Of a DNA stretch of 64,000 nt, positions 17,352 to 31,000 are shown in pieces (positions within the stretch are counted from its first letter, which is position 1; each line of letters begins with the position of its first letter). The DNA comes from Litomosoides sigmodontis (taxonomy: Eukaryota; Nematoda; Chromadorea; Rhabditida; Onchocercidae): contig OY718808.1 in the NCBI GenBank assembly GCA_963070105.1, positions 2,076,738 to 2,140,737 of the forward strand. The letters are read 5' to 3'. A program made the position numbers and the translations under genes. The notes below the pieces were generated by a model. The model had not been told where the DNA came from. It ran no database searches and was given only the letters and a program-made list of their open reading frames with translations.

Positions 17352-19230
17352 TGTGTTTCACCACTGTATAAAAGAAACCAACAACCAGTTATTCCACACA
17401 TCCAAAACTGAAACAATTAAATCCAGTTAAAATAAAACATCGACACTGAATCATTCCTAGAAATTAATTGGCGGCAACCGTCGACAACAAGCAAGCATTC
17501 GTAGCAATGCAAAGAGAACAATATTGCTAATTTCACTTCATAATTGACGGTAAGTTACTCTAGCAATCTTTAGAGGCACAAGAATTTGCTCACTATGAAA
17601 TGTTAGCAAACTTATTGCGATTAAAAAAAAACTCCATTATAGAGGATAACGTGATTACGTGACCTCTTCAGGATGTCCATTGACGATAAACAACAACTCT
17701 CACCAATTCCAATAAATTTGATTAATTAAATTATGGATGCAATATGTCCTTCATAAATATCCGAATGCGAAATGCCATGGACAGTGTTCAATTCAGTAAC
17801 TGACTTTATTTTTCACTCAAAACGCTGAATAACTTTCGTCAATTGATCAACATTTTGCACACAAGTGAAAGACCGACCACAGCGTCTAAAATTTCAGTTG
17901 ATTGCCCGAAAGAGCTAAAATGAGACGAACGCGCAAGCCAACTACATCACCAAAAATACCGCCATCCTAAATGTTGTTGCACTTTCGCGGCTCCCACAAC
18001 CTGGTCAAATTTTTGAACTTTCCGCAATGTTCTCAAACAAGCTCACCTGTTGTAGCACAATATCATCCATTGTCCATGATAGATGATGAACTGGGGCTGA
18101 ATGAACGAATAGCTCAGTATTCACACGGTGTGGATTTCAGAAGAAATCATATCGATCCGGTATGATGAGTGCTTCACACTATGTTATATGAAGTAGTCTT
18201 AAACATCTATTATCATCGATATTTCAATTAATCATGGAAATGATAATAAGCTACTGCACTTATCCTTTCAGCAATTCGCGTAGAAGCATCTCGCCGTTAT
18301 CATTTTATCTCACTTCAGTTATGTTTTCGCATTCGCATATGTGGGATTTATCTACCGGTAAACTGTTTACCAGCAACTAATTCATATTTGCTTAGCAAAT
18401 AAAGCCAAGATTTCACTTCACTTAAATGCTCTACAGCAGGCTAAAAACGTACTCCTACTCAGGATTGACTATGTGTGTGACAATGTGCCTTCTCCAGAAG
18501 GAACGGTATACGGTTAAAAATTCAATTCATGAGGATATCTGTGAAGTATTTTGTCATTCTCTTCTTCCATTTAAAATATATTTCTTGCATGCAATATTTC
18601 CCTTCACAGAATTGAACAAGTACGAAGCAAAATATAAGTGAAAGATAAAACGAATAAAAATAGAAGAAAAAATGAAAGACTTTGTTGAAAGCAAATCTTC
18701 ACAGATAAACCAGAAATAAATTAAACCGCTGGTTTTTAAATAGTGCCTCATGAAGAAGGCTTAAGCTTTCTACTGCTAATTTGTTCACTGAAAAATATGC
18801 AAAAATGAAAGCCGTCAGAGGAAACTGGGTTCATGCGGAAATACACAGACGGAGGAAATGAGAAATACAAATGCGAATAAGTAAAGGAAGATGCATCAAT
18901 GTCTTACAATTCCACCGCAAAATTAAACAATACAGTTAGAAATTACATAGATTATTACAGTCTCTTTCACTAATGTCACTTTGTTAGTTACACAATGATA
19001 TTCTACACAGAAAATATTTGAATACTTATGCTTACACATTTGAAAAACAACTGAAAATGATTTTTGAAAAAGATACATAGGAAAACTCAAAGCAGCGCTC
19101 GAGTTAAATTGGCAAACATTTGGATGCAAGATATCTATAAAATTTAGAAGAAGGAGGAATGTCTATCCAAAACATTAAAAATACGCCTACAAGAACTTTG
19201 CACTACTTGGATAAAATTAGAAGCCCATAT
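17352..19230. other. Intergenic region between sel-10 and CDC25-2
   Basis: About 1.9 kb on the 3' side of sel-10 and the 5' side of the second CDC25 gene. The CDC25-2 promoter probably lies in its left part. One plus-strand open frame at 17971-18165 has coding-like composition and is listed separately. The rest is AT-rich with no recognised feature. Confidence 0.5.
17971..18165 (+). CDS. Small open frame or first exon, unknown
   Basis: ATG-to-TGA frame of 64 codons. Its second half reads like protein (VAQYHPLSMIDDELGLNERI, then YSHGVDFRRNHIDP), with mixed acidic and basic residues and little A/T codon bias. A consensus-like donor (CCG|GTATGA) sits at its end, so it could be a first exon rather than a complete small gene. 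No phase-compatible following exon was found: the best acceptor near 18271 opens in a different phase. No family is recognised. Confidence 0.2.
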   Translation: MLLHFRGSHNLVKFLNFPQCSQTSSPVVAQYHPLSMIDDELGLNERIAQYSHGVDFRRNHIDPV

Positions 19231-22200
19231 TTATGGATAATCGGCATCAAAATCAAGCAGTATAAGTTTTGTATCCTCCGTACCATTACGTGAACCAACT
19301 GCACAGACTAGCATTGTTGGCGTTGATTTCAAACGCCAGATACATCCACCAGAACCACCAGAACGAAGCCTAACTAAATCACGCACGAACACTCCTGAAT
19401 CACCGCTGTTAATTACTTACTGCATTGCAACCAATACATAAAATTGAGAGGATGTTTAAATGAAACAAGGAAGTAGTTAATGATTTCAACAATGGAAAAT
19501 ATATTATAGGTATTGACCAGTTGACATTTAACACTGACTGATAGACCAATATCTCTCTTCCATAGCTGAACTACAGTAGTCCTATATTCTGATAGCCAAA
19601 GAAACTGATATACCTTGCTTGACATCCCACAATTTAACGGAACCATCATCACTACTCGTTGCAACCAGGCCATTTTCGAGAAACTGCAAACTAGTAACGG
19701 CAGAAGCATGTCGATTTGGACCAGACAACGTGTACTTGCATTGCCCATCCATAATATCCCAAATCTTAATGTTTGCATAAGAACATTCCATAATTTTAAT
19801 GTTTTTATGGTTTCAGCAACATACCAAAAAAGTAGTACAGAAAAAATGATAAAAAATACTTCAATAAAATAAGAATTGAAAGGTTAATTCACGAAATGAG
19901 TTATATAAATTAGTAGAATAATCACTTCAGATATAAATTCATAATTATGTCAAAATTTGCTTAAAAAACATGAACTGCATCCGTCAAGTTACTTTTCCTA
20001 TAACCATGTACATGAAAAGCAATACCTTAATCGTACTATCGGCATTTCCAGAAACAAGAATATTGCCTCTTAACTGCATGCCCGATGTTAAAGATTGATG
20101 GCCAGTCAACGTCTGCGTACACACCCCATCACGAATATTCCATACTTTGATCGTAGTATCCAAACTACCACTAACAACTATATCTCTTTCACTATCAAAC
20201 TGCAAAAGCACACTAATTTTTTCTAATTAATCCAAAAATAAAATGCTGAGAGCACTTTTCATAAACTTTGCGAAATTTGCAACAAACATTACTTTATTAA
20301 ATAGTGACTATTATTCTCATGTCTGCAACACCGACTGCAAGAAAAAATTTTCCACTATGCAGTATAATGGAGTGTAAATAACAAAAGGAATTAGACTTAA
20401 CACTATGGAAGCAAATAATCTTACAATTATAAGTGCTTTAGAAAGCCGAGTTTCACTTACCAGCAAGGAATAAACTCGGTTACTATGGCCAGTTAGAGTG
20501 TGCAAGCATTTACCTGATTCTGCTTCCCAAACCTGAAATAATATTAAGATTTTGTGTGACTATATTTAGTTATCCAGTGTGTCCGTTCAGTTTCACTTCA
20601 TGACAATCTAAACTCCGTAAACTGGTAGCAATCTATTACATTTTTAAATAATTATAAAATCGAATTTATAAAATCTACTGAAACTTTCAAAATAAGTTTC
20701 ATTGTCAAGAATTAAAAACAATTTCCACACTAAATACGAAAGACTAAACAGTACGTATTACTTTAAGACATCATCAACAACCACACTGTAAATGAAAAAT
20801 TGAAAATGACAAATAAATAAATGTTCATTGAAAATTTGAAATGCAAACCTTTACAGAAAAGTCATATGCACCAGAAACAATGCGCAAACCATCAAACTGA
20901 ACACAACGTACCGCTGCTACATGACCTTGCAAAGTACGTATGCAAGTGCCATCCTTGATACTCCACAAACGTATTGAGGTATCTCGAGATCCAGTTACAA
21001 GCCTTCAAAATGACAACACTTCTGATTTGAATTTTTGGGAAGTACTCCGAGAAATATTGAATGTTGATCTTAAAAAACTTTTAAAAATGCTACACTGACA
21101 TGTAATACAACGAAGACTTACATATCCTGTCTAAGTGTCATACAGCGAACTGTACTTGTATGACCTTGCAAGCAATGCAAGCATCGACCCGTCTCAACGC
21201 ACCATACGCGCACTGTCCTATCAGTGGAACCACTTGTTACCGTTTTACCATCTTCTGACATCTGCGATGACCAAACACCACCAGTATGACCAGTCAGTGT
21301 TTGCAAACACTGAAATCAGTAAACTTGACACTGATAAAAATGTAAGCACTGCTGTACCTAACGTGCTCGAAAATTTTCATGTACTAAAAGATCATTTACA
21401 GAAATTTTTTTAGTAATATAACTTACTATTGCTTTGCTCGCCGACCATATTTTCAGTGTGTTATCATCTGAACCAGTTACAATTAAATCACCATGAATTT
21501 GCAAACATGTAATCACATGTTCATCGTGCCCCTTTAAAATACACGATCCACGAAGTGGACGGTAACGCCAGTTAGCCAAGATACGTTGATGTCGCAAGTA
21601 AAGTGCTTTCCATTTTGATCTATTTTAAAATTGTTATATTATTATTCTAGAAGTATTAAAGAGAAATAAACAGGAAATGGAACTTTTCCTTCAATCCACG
21701 ACCCACGTCCTGCTAACATCTTCAATTCATAATCATTTAAGAAATGTGGCAAAGAATTACCTTGCTAAACAAACGTTTTTCGGCGAATCATCTGTATCGG
21801 AATAATATCTAAAAATTTTTTGTTTTTCAAATCATACGCACATTAAGATAAAAGACTGGCATTAAAAGAAGGATATTAGGTCCAGTAGCTGGTTTTATAC
21901 AAATTATTTATTTTCTCACATCTTTGTTTATGGAATACAATACTCATTACTGCTATCAACAGCAGATCCACAATTATCACGAAATACATAAGTTTACCGA
22001 AGCCAGTGAGGATGATAACCAGAAAACAACGCAAGACGATAACTGGGAACAGGACGATATCCAACAATTTCAATACCACTTGTTGATGCCGTTTCTGCCC
22101 ACGCACCGCTTTTTCGATCACTGATAAATATTTTCGTTTTACTTAAACAGCTTTTTCCATGCGATTTATTTCTATAGCACCCATGAGCTAATAGCAGCTG

Positions 22201-25200
22201 TTTACCTTGGTTCGTCCATGGTTGTAACATTTACTTCTTCACATTTCTTCTTCCATAAACGATTATCTTCAGCTAAATTACGCCAGTAACGACAAGTTAA
22301 TGATATTCGAGCAATATCAGCAGGCGATAAGAAACACATAACATGTAACGCAATCTGAAATAATTTTTCAGATGAAGATGCGTGGGAGTTCGACAACATT
22401 ATTTTTGACGTGAAGAAATCTATGAAAAATCAATTAATACAGTCATCAGAATGATTAGACTATAATTTATCATATTGTACTAAATAACAATAAATTTCTG
22501 TCTCCACCGTGAAATCGCTTATTATTTAAGAATAAGACATTCGGCTCTAATTTTTTAAACTTAAATAATTGCCTCTAGCTTAATCCAATTTATTCCACTT
22601 ACTTCTTTCGGTAACTCCTTAATGAAATCTTTTTGAAAGAATGGTTCAATCACAGAACGTAAATGTCGAATGTGATTCAATGAACATTCCCCAACTAAAT
22701 CGGTGAGAGCATCTATTTGATCGCGTGAGGAAAATATCTGCAGTTATCACAATCAAAATTTGAAAAGTAGAAAACTAGAAAATAACTCATGCCGTCAATG
22801 AAACTTAAACAAGTCACTCATGTATTTGTCATTTCGTCCTAAATCACGATTGTATCTTTATTTTCTACGGATATGTATTGTTACAACTAATAATAAAAAA
22901 TAAGAATATCAGTAAAATCATAAAAATTTACCTTGAACTGCTTGATCCAGGCAGACACATTTTCATTAATTTGATGTTCTGATTTTACAGATTTGTCGGA
23001 GTCTTCCTCTTCCTCGTCGTCTTGTTTTTCCTGATTTTCTGTTTCTTCTTCCTCATCGTTATCCCCAATTTGTGGCGATTCTGGTGAGTCCAAATGATAA
23101 CCAGTTAAATTCGGATTATCATCGTAATCATTATATGTCCCTTCAACAATATAGCTCTTATACTGTTTCTAGATGCCTCAATAAAAAAAAAGAACAATAC
23201 TTTTGACATAGAAATATAGGAGTAATCGCTTACCTATCTGCATACATACATCATATTTTCGTAGTAAACTTTCACACTGAGCTAATTTCGTGACTCGAAT
23301 AGGTGTAATACATGAACGTGACGGTTGGCAATCATTACTATGCAAGTATTCACATTCATCCATCTGCATCGTTCTGCTGAAATAAAAATGTTGTACTTTA
23401 CTAAATCATGATTACAAAGACAGCAAATTATCCCTTATGACGTCGGAAAGCTGCAAGAGAACATCTTAAAAGGTCCGTCTTTTTCGAACTCTCTCTCTTT
23501 CATGCTTACGTCGCGAATGTAAATTCAGCTATAGATGTAACTGCTAAAAAAATTTCGAATTGTTACCAACTAAAACTTCTCTAGACTCAAAAAGTTTTCA
23601 GTTATATCACTGTGCTGCGTCACTGGCAATATTGTAATTGTAGTCTACAAGACACAAGTGGGGTAAGTACACACACAAGTTCAGTAAAGTTTTACAACCT
23701 ATTTACCGATATTACCCTAATAAAAACCAAGGCTTTCATAATATTTGTTATGAATCAAAGGTTTCTTAACATTTAGTAGTACAGAGAAAAAATATCCTTA
23801 TGTATTGGTCATTATAAATGATTGTAATGAAACAAAGATGTCAAGAAGAGTCATGTTTTCTCATAAGTACCAGAACGAATTACAGACCTACACAATTAAT
23901 GTCCGACATAAAATGCTATAGCAAATTCCAATTTATAATTTTTTTCTTCCTCCAAACAGATGGAAGAAAATCTATCATTCCTACGCCATTAAAATGATAT
24001 TAAAATCAATACTAAAATTTCGATTTTTTTGCGCGAGCATAATCGTGAAATTCACATCTCCTAACTTAAATTTTTGTGCAAGAAACATCGTTTCAATACA
24101 ACAAAAGTGTGTATCTGTAAGTACAAAAAAAAATAAAAATCCGTTAAGAAATCTTTTAAAAGATTACAAAGTCTTTAGAACGAATAAAGGACTACAACTA
24201 CATTTCCCAGTTTGTACATTAAAGTGTGTAATTCTTACAACAAATATAAAAAATCCTGTGAAATTTTCGATAGAAAAACCTCTGCTTTATTACCGCAAAG
24301 CAATCAAGGAAGTGGCAAAAAAATGACTATTCGCTCAAAAAAATTAGTACGGTTTAGTGAGAATGACCACTCCATACTTCCTTTAACTTTACCTTTATAA
24401 GGATAAATTTTTCTAACAGAAATCAAAAAGACGATAGACATTAAGATCAAAAATATTTTATAAAAAGTTTTGATGGAGAGAAAAATTTCTTTGCTCACCT
24501 CAACGCTGGCTTCTTCTCCTTGAATGAATCATCGAACAGCGAAGATTTACGCTTTTGATAATGGTGACACCTAGGACTTTTCATCAGGCTCTGCAAATCA
24601 CCATTGGAGCTGAGACAATCTTTATGAATAAATCAAAGTTTATATCTGTCTATGAAAGCAGGATGTAAGCTTCAAACCTTCAGAAATATACGAATTATGA
24701 ATTTTCGCTTCTCTATTAAACTGTTCCAGTTTCATAGGTAAAGAATCATTTTATAGCTGCTTTACTGAATATCTCATTATATAATCCCTTTAACTGGAAA
24801 GCAAAACATGTGAAAGTTTGCAAAATTATCATAAAATTCAAGCGAGAGGTAGTAAATGTTAATGCATTTTTTTAGTGCAATAAATAAGGACAACAAACAT
24901 CACGTGCTTTCCAATCGCTGTAATGGCTCCATGCAACAGAGGCTGATCGCTGCCTATTACCATAGTCATGCTTAAATGTCTACTTGCATATACATACAAC
25001 ATTTTAGTCATTGCGTGAAAGAAATTATGTAGGAAAAATCAGCTGATCTAAATGATAAATTAGCACATAACAGACCACAAATATAATTTGAATCATTTTT
25101 TTCTAAGCTCACATTGCCAATCGAAAAGATTTTACATATTCACAAACCAAAACAGTCCAGCTCTTTGAATTTATGGAAAGTCAAAATCTTTATTAAAGAT

Positions 25201-25836
25201 AGATACGACATTGAAAGTATTATATGCTAGAATTTTCTCAACTTCCCATGACCTTTAAAGCAAATGAACAAAACATCTCAATTAATTTATCAGTACAATT
25301 TCATTTTATTCTTTCTTAACAAAAAAATCATTTTACAGAAAAACTTGCTGTTAATTAAATAATCAACCAAATCTACAATATTTCACACAACTTCTCACAG
25401 TTCTATAAAGAAAACACAATCCACTGTTGCCTCCACCTAATCATGTCTAAATTAGCAACAAAGGTATTCGGCAGTCGCAATGACTAAAATCCATTTAGAA
25501 ATGCTCGCTAAATCATATAATTATTTCAGTTCAAGTCTATATTCTCCCACTTTAAACATTTTAGTAGCTTCCGACCTTTTTCAATGAACATGGAATAAAT
25601 TACAAATACAATCTCCTTTTCAAAACTTCCTCTCGTCAACAGACAAGTGCTCAGGTAATTGTTAGTAGCTTCATCTATAGAAAATTTTCAGGAAGACCTA
25701 CCTTGGATGAGGTGATTTTAAATGGCACGTCTTGAGCAGAAACTCTGTTACGATCACTACTACTACTGTTACTGCTGCTGCCACTGTGGAGTGTAACGCC
25801 ATCACGAAACGATTCGCAGTGTACAGGATTAGACAT
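19231..25836 (-). CDS. sel-10: SEL-10/FBXW7 F-box and WD40 protein (SCF ubiquitin-ligase substrate receptor)
   Basis: Fourteen exons, all phases consistent (5' to 3'): 25836-25702, 24590-24499, 23376-23234, 23140-22932, 22737-22603, 22354-22206, 21808-21761, 21619-21427, 21309-21122, 21002-20849, 20532-20461, 20199-20026, 19764-19614, 19394-19231; about 668 residues. The N-terminus is Ser-rich with KRKSS, then an acidic stretch. The dimerisation/F-box part has [16 protein letters not shown] and [15 protein letters not shown] (F-box about 228-282). Seven WD repeats follow (about 325-640), each ending in W or IW. The three phosphodegron-binding arginines of the family are present in [16 protein letters not shown] and [10 protein letters not shown]. 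The C-terminal [11 protein letters not shown] and [14 protein letters not shown] match FBXW7. In animals this receptor marks Notch, cyclin E and other phosphoproteins for degradation. An acceptor at 23377 just before an in-frame ATG (23369) may give a shorter isoform. Confidence 0.95.
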
Positions 25837-28055
25837 CGACGTGCATTTTTTTAAACTTCAAAAGAAAGTGAATATATCAGCATATGATCTGAAATATGGT
25901 GCTTCGGAAAGTATTTCAATTTATTTGTCGAAAAAAGAACTTTCGCAAAAAACCAGAAATAATGATGTATGATTAACAATCATTAATTGAATGGCACGGC
26001 TCTCAACAATTAATTACTTTTTTAATTTCGTTTGATTAAAAACAGCATCATTAATACATTAGAGAGTCAAGCAGCACAACTTTGAGAACATTTCCAATCA
26101 TCAGTCACTCTAAACCATGTTAACTTTGAAAATTTATCCAAGAATTACCACTCTTCTTCACCAATATCCGTTCGATTTCAAAATTCAACAATGCATAAAA
26201 TTTGAAAAATCCAAAAATTTTATCCTAATAATAAACAACATAGGCATATTTTACACAATATGCATAAAATAGTACGCCCATACTTAGTAGAAACACGATC
26301 TGGGCTTGAATTTTATATCTTAATAGTAATTTCAAACATGAAATAGTTCGCAGATAATAACAAAAAATACTTCATCTTCCATATACAATATCACTACTCA
26401 AACGCTACCTCATTTGGTCATTTCAACTCATTAAATCTTAAATATGACAGAAGTAATAACTGTAAGAGTTGTTTCTAATTTCAGACAAACCTATAAAAAC
26501 CACTTTTTCCTTCCCTTTCCAAATTCCCTAGCAATTCACTCATCCAACCCAACAAGCTACATCAACAAAATGGAAATTCCAAAATTCTGGGGGCCAATTG
26601 CATTGGTACAGAGCTCGCTGTGCAAACTGCTAATCCTACACTTTCAACTTTTCATAATTAATATTTTCGAAATGATAAAGCGTGATTAGGATAAGTTCGA
26701 GTGAGTTCGAGAGCGATCAAAGGTCATCCAATGTGGACTCTCCTCTGCTTTGCACTCCTTTTTTTCCTGTCAGCCTTTTCCCACTATTCCAAAAATTTTG
26801 CTCTACTTACTACAACAGTTTTATTTTGATTTGAAAATTTTTTTCACTAATATTATGCATTACGCATTTCTTATGCATTTCACTAATATTATGCATAATT
26901 TTTGAAAATCTATGAGAATTTTAACATCCAAAAAAGAAAACGCAACTCACTCACACATTCTTTTCCTCTCTTCTTTTTTAAAACTTTCTATTAGCTGTAT
27001 TATTTATTACAAATGCATCTTCCAACTTATTTTCCAACTTCATTAAATTCATTAACTCTCATCTTTCATGAAATATTCCAAATCAAAACAAAAAAAAAAG
27101 AGCACACACACTCAGTTACGTCTCACTATGAATAGTAACAATTTATGCAACAATTTATGCATTCATTTTCCAATTCCTTTTTTTTTTGAAATTCATAAAA
27201 ATGATGGATTATTTGAAATGCATATGCTTTGGATCCATTGGGAATTTTCGATTTCAAATTCTCTCCATCAACGGACCATTTCAGAGTGTCGTTCAAACGA
27301 AATGAGTGAGTGGACAGCAGCTGGCAGTTTCACTAATCGACTTCACTAACTCGCTTGTTTTCCGATCGTTTAACTGCAATTTCTTTTTTTTTTTTTTTGT
27401 TTTTTACGCTAAAGTTTTTTACGTCTTTTTTTTAAATAACAGCGATAATTCATTGCTTAATTTATGAGCCATGATTGTTGTGCTTTTTTAAATTAGCAAA
27501 ATTTTGAAATCAAATTTAACTTAAATATACTATAGTAAAAAAAATTCCGTTAATACTTCTTTTTAACAAATTGCTACCATCAAAATGTGTAGAAAGAGTA
27601 ATTTATTCATATTAATTAGTTAATTTGTTCATAAACAAAAAGATTGTCAAAAGAGAGTTACTTGACGTTGCGGCCTTTAGCATCAAGAAGATATTAAACG
27701 GAAAATGCGTTCGATGAGCAACGTGCTTAGCAACACAACGAATCATTTATGTTTCAGCTCTGTCGCAGGTATGATAAGCTAAATATGCAAATGCCTTCAT
27801 CGGTTAAACTATCGAACTGCTGAAATGAATAATTTCCATCGTCATAAGCTATATTTGCATGAAACTCATTGAATAGCTTCCTATCATACCGTAGGATACC
27901 ATAGGAAAATACCAAAACCTTATATTTTACTACAATTTCAAAATTTTCTGCTATATTTTCTTGCAATTTCAAGTGTCTTTCCTACATCGTCGCTATTTCA
28001 TGCTTAATTAAAATTAATAAATTATTATTTAATTGGTTATTTGTCTTTTTAACAC
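25837..28055. other. Divergent intergenic region, sel-10 / globin
   Basis: About 2.2 kb between two divergently transcribed genes; both promoters should lie here. The segment CACTAATATTATGCAT occurs twice near 26846-26897 and contains octamer-like ATGCAT words. Several T runs flank both ends. A minus-strand open frame at 27972-27754 has no recognisable family and may be chance. Nothing else is recognised. Confidence 0.45.
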
Positions 28056-31000
28056 ATGGGAAGTGTGGAATCAACAACAGCTAATCCAGCAATTCTAACA
28101 GATTCACCAAGACAATCGCCACTACGACAACAACCGGTGAGCGAAATTTTCGTTTTTTTTTTTAAAATTTCTTCTGTTACTTTTATTGCTTAAAAATGTA
28201 AATGTCAAATTTTTTATTTACCAAAAAATTTTATTGGTTAGCGAAATTTTTTCGTATTTTGTTTTTTTTAGGAAAAAAAAAACTCTTTTCTTGTTCCAAA
28301 AAAAATTGCAAATAATCGTGTCGATAATTGCTGCAATTTTTTTTAGCATAATTTATACTGCTCGTAGAAAGTAAGGCTTTTATTTCTATGCTTTTCGCAG
28401 CTCTCAGTGCTTCCTTCAATCAGCTTAATATTTAGTCATTTTTTTTTGTTTAAATTTTCTTCATTCACCCACGGGAGGCTTGAAACGATTGCAATTTCTT
28501 TTGTCGTATGTGAAAAGCCTGAAAAAAAAATGAGTTATCAATATGTCTAATCTAAAAAAAAAATTGCTTTTTTTTTCTTTTGAAAACATCCTGTTGAGAG
28601 CTAAATTTTTCGTTTATTTCTATTTTCAAAAAAAAAAAAATTTTTTTTCTCACTCATTTATTCATTCAAATAAACAAACGGTAAAATTTCGCTTTTTCTT
28701 TTCCTTTCCTTTTATTTTTTAATTTTTTTTCGTACGGTAATTTTATAGCTTAAGCGATAGCGTACGAACACGCAAAGAATAAATGAAGGTGTAAAAAACG
28801 AAAAGTTTATTTAAGCAGTATAACAAATAATTTATTGAAAATATTGATCGAAATGATACAGGTTGTTTTTATAGGTAGTTTCATTGTAAAGAGTTGGGAT
28901 TTTTTTTTAAATTTAAATTTTTTAAATTAAGACAATCCAATCCTATCAACAGTGCTTCAGCTCAACTTCACTCTCATTCATTTTACTGTTGTGAACTTTA
29001 ATTTATGAATGAAATGAAAGTGAAAAGGAAAAAAATTTCGAGGATTAATGATTGCTGTGTTAGGAGGAAGCTTCATGTACTTCACGCCAACATGTACGGC
29101 AAGTATCGACGCTAAATAATAACTGTACGAAGAATGATTCCTTCCTAGCAACGTTCACACTACGACATCCGAGACAAGCGAACTCAGCACGAAGTTGTTC
29201 AGAAAATAGGTTAGGTTAATATTCGGTTTAATTAAAGGTTACTGCTAGGTTAGGTTAATTTTGATTTTCACGAGAGATCACTATTAGCAGGAAATATTTA
29301 AAGCATTTGTTTCTTTTGTAAGTTAATTTTTTCAATTGGTCATTTTTTTGAAGTGTGTTTGTTTTTTTTTCTTTCTTGTTTGTTTGGCTCTTGTTTTTAT
29401 TTTGTGTATTGGACGAAGGTATGTAAATGGTATTTGCAAACATTGTTGGTTTTATTTTTATTTGAAAGTTTAAAAAATAAATATAATTGAAATTAGGAAT
29501 TGAAATTGTTGAAAAAAGTAATGCAAAATAAGTTTTGCACAATTCATTTAATACTTTCTAGAAAAATGAAGAGAAACTTGTTGGAATCTAATCTCGAAGC
29601 ATTATCATTATCATGCAGCAATCTTAGGTTTCTTCTTTTTTTGCAATTTTATTATTTTTAATTTTTAGCAAATATTTCTTCACTTTCATCTATTTTTTTT
29701 CCTTCACTTTTCATCCCGGAATCTTACGCTTTCTTCACGTTTCATCCGTGGAAACGCTGGCTTTCGTCCGTCCGTGAATTGCCGTGATTGTTTTCCAGAC
29801 GAGCGCTGCAACCAAATATTGAAATATCAGGTGATTTAACGGCCGCACAAAATAGCGCAATTCGACGACTGTGGAAACAGGTTGCTTCATTTCCTCCTAT
29901 CAAGCATTATCTAATGAGCGTATCGTTAATTAATGTGCAGGAGAAATTTATTGTTGTTGATAATAAAATTGATATTGTTAGCTAACCCATTCCAACAGAC
30001 TTCAATGGTTGTTAAACGGACAGAAAGCTATCGTCACAAAGAGTAAGATGAAATTTGCAATAAAATGTTGAGTTGAAAAGTTTAAATTACTGCACCGTTC
30101 GTGTAGGAAATGAGAAGACGTGGCGATAATGAGTCGGAGCTTGCAACTCGATTACTCTTACGTGTGTTTGCGATCGATTCACGTCTTCAAGCGTTTTTTC
30201 ACCTATCAAATGTGTCTTATTTTGAACTGAGGATGAATGAACTTTTCATACTTCATGTTAAGGTTATAACTTTCATTCTTTTTTTTTACTTAAATTATTA
30301 TTATTCATTAATCAATCGATTAGTTATGCTTTCTTTTTTAATTTCTATCTAAATTTTTTAATACTAAATTTTCAATACCGTTTTGTATCAGTTTACCTGA
30401 ATTACCTGAATGGATGGAATGGGTAGTAACTGCTAATAAAATATCAAGGTCAAGTTTCAGTCATTCTTATGTATTAAATGAAACGTCTCATTTCGTGGAT
30501 TTACAAAATGCTCCATTAAATTTGAATGTTCATAAATTAACTTCATCATAAGAATTTAATTAATTACAAAATTTCATTTGAATGTTGCTAAATGAAATGA
30601 TTCAAAATTTTTGCAACTAATCAATTATCATTAATTTTATTTACTATTTTTACTCTTGTGTTAATATTGAGGATTGAGAGGAAAATTAGGGATTCAAGTC
30701 TCATTCAGGTGCTGTAAAATGTTCAATTCAAAAATAATAAAGTAACAAAAAGATAAAAGGTAATAGTTAGATTGAAAATTGAAATTTAAAATTTTTTTTT
30801 TTATTATCCAACCAATTATACAAAGAGATATGAGAGTAGGGCAAAAAAATTCTTCCATCAATTTCATTCAAGTTGATCATTCAATGACTGCCATCTCATC
30901 GATCTTCAATACTTTCGCCATAATTTTTTATATTTGAAAGCGAGGCATTGATGAATTACAAATCATTAACAATCTGTTACCTAACACATAAAAAAATTCT

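Noticed and set aside
27754..27972. 72-codon minus-strand frame in the sel-10/globin interval
   Set aside because: No family, no donor or acceptor that links it to sel-10 in phase; probably chance.
30392..30447. Possible extra globin exon (LPELPEWMEWVVTANKI)
   Set aside because: Joining 30262 directly to 31215 gives a continuous E helix with the distal His, in phase. This extra piece would break both the phase and the fold.
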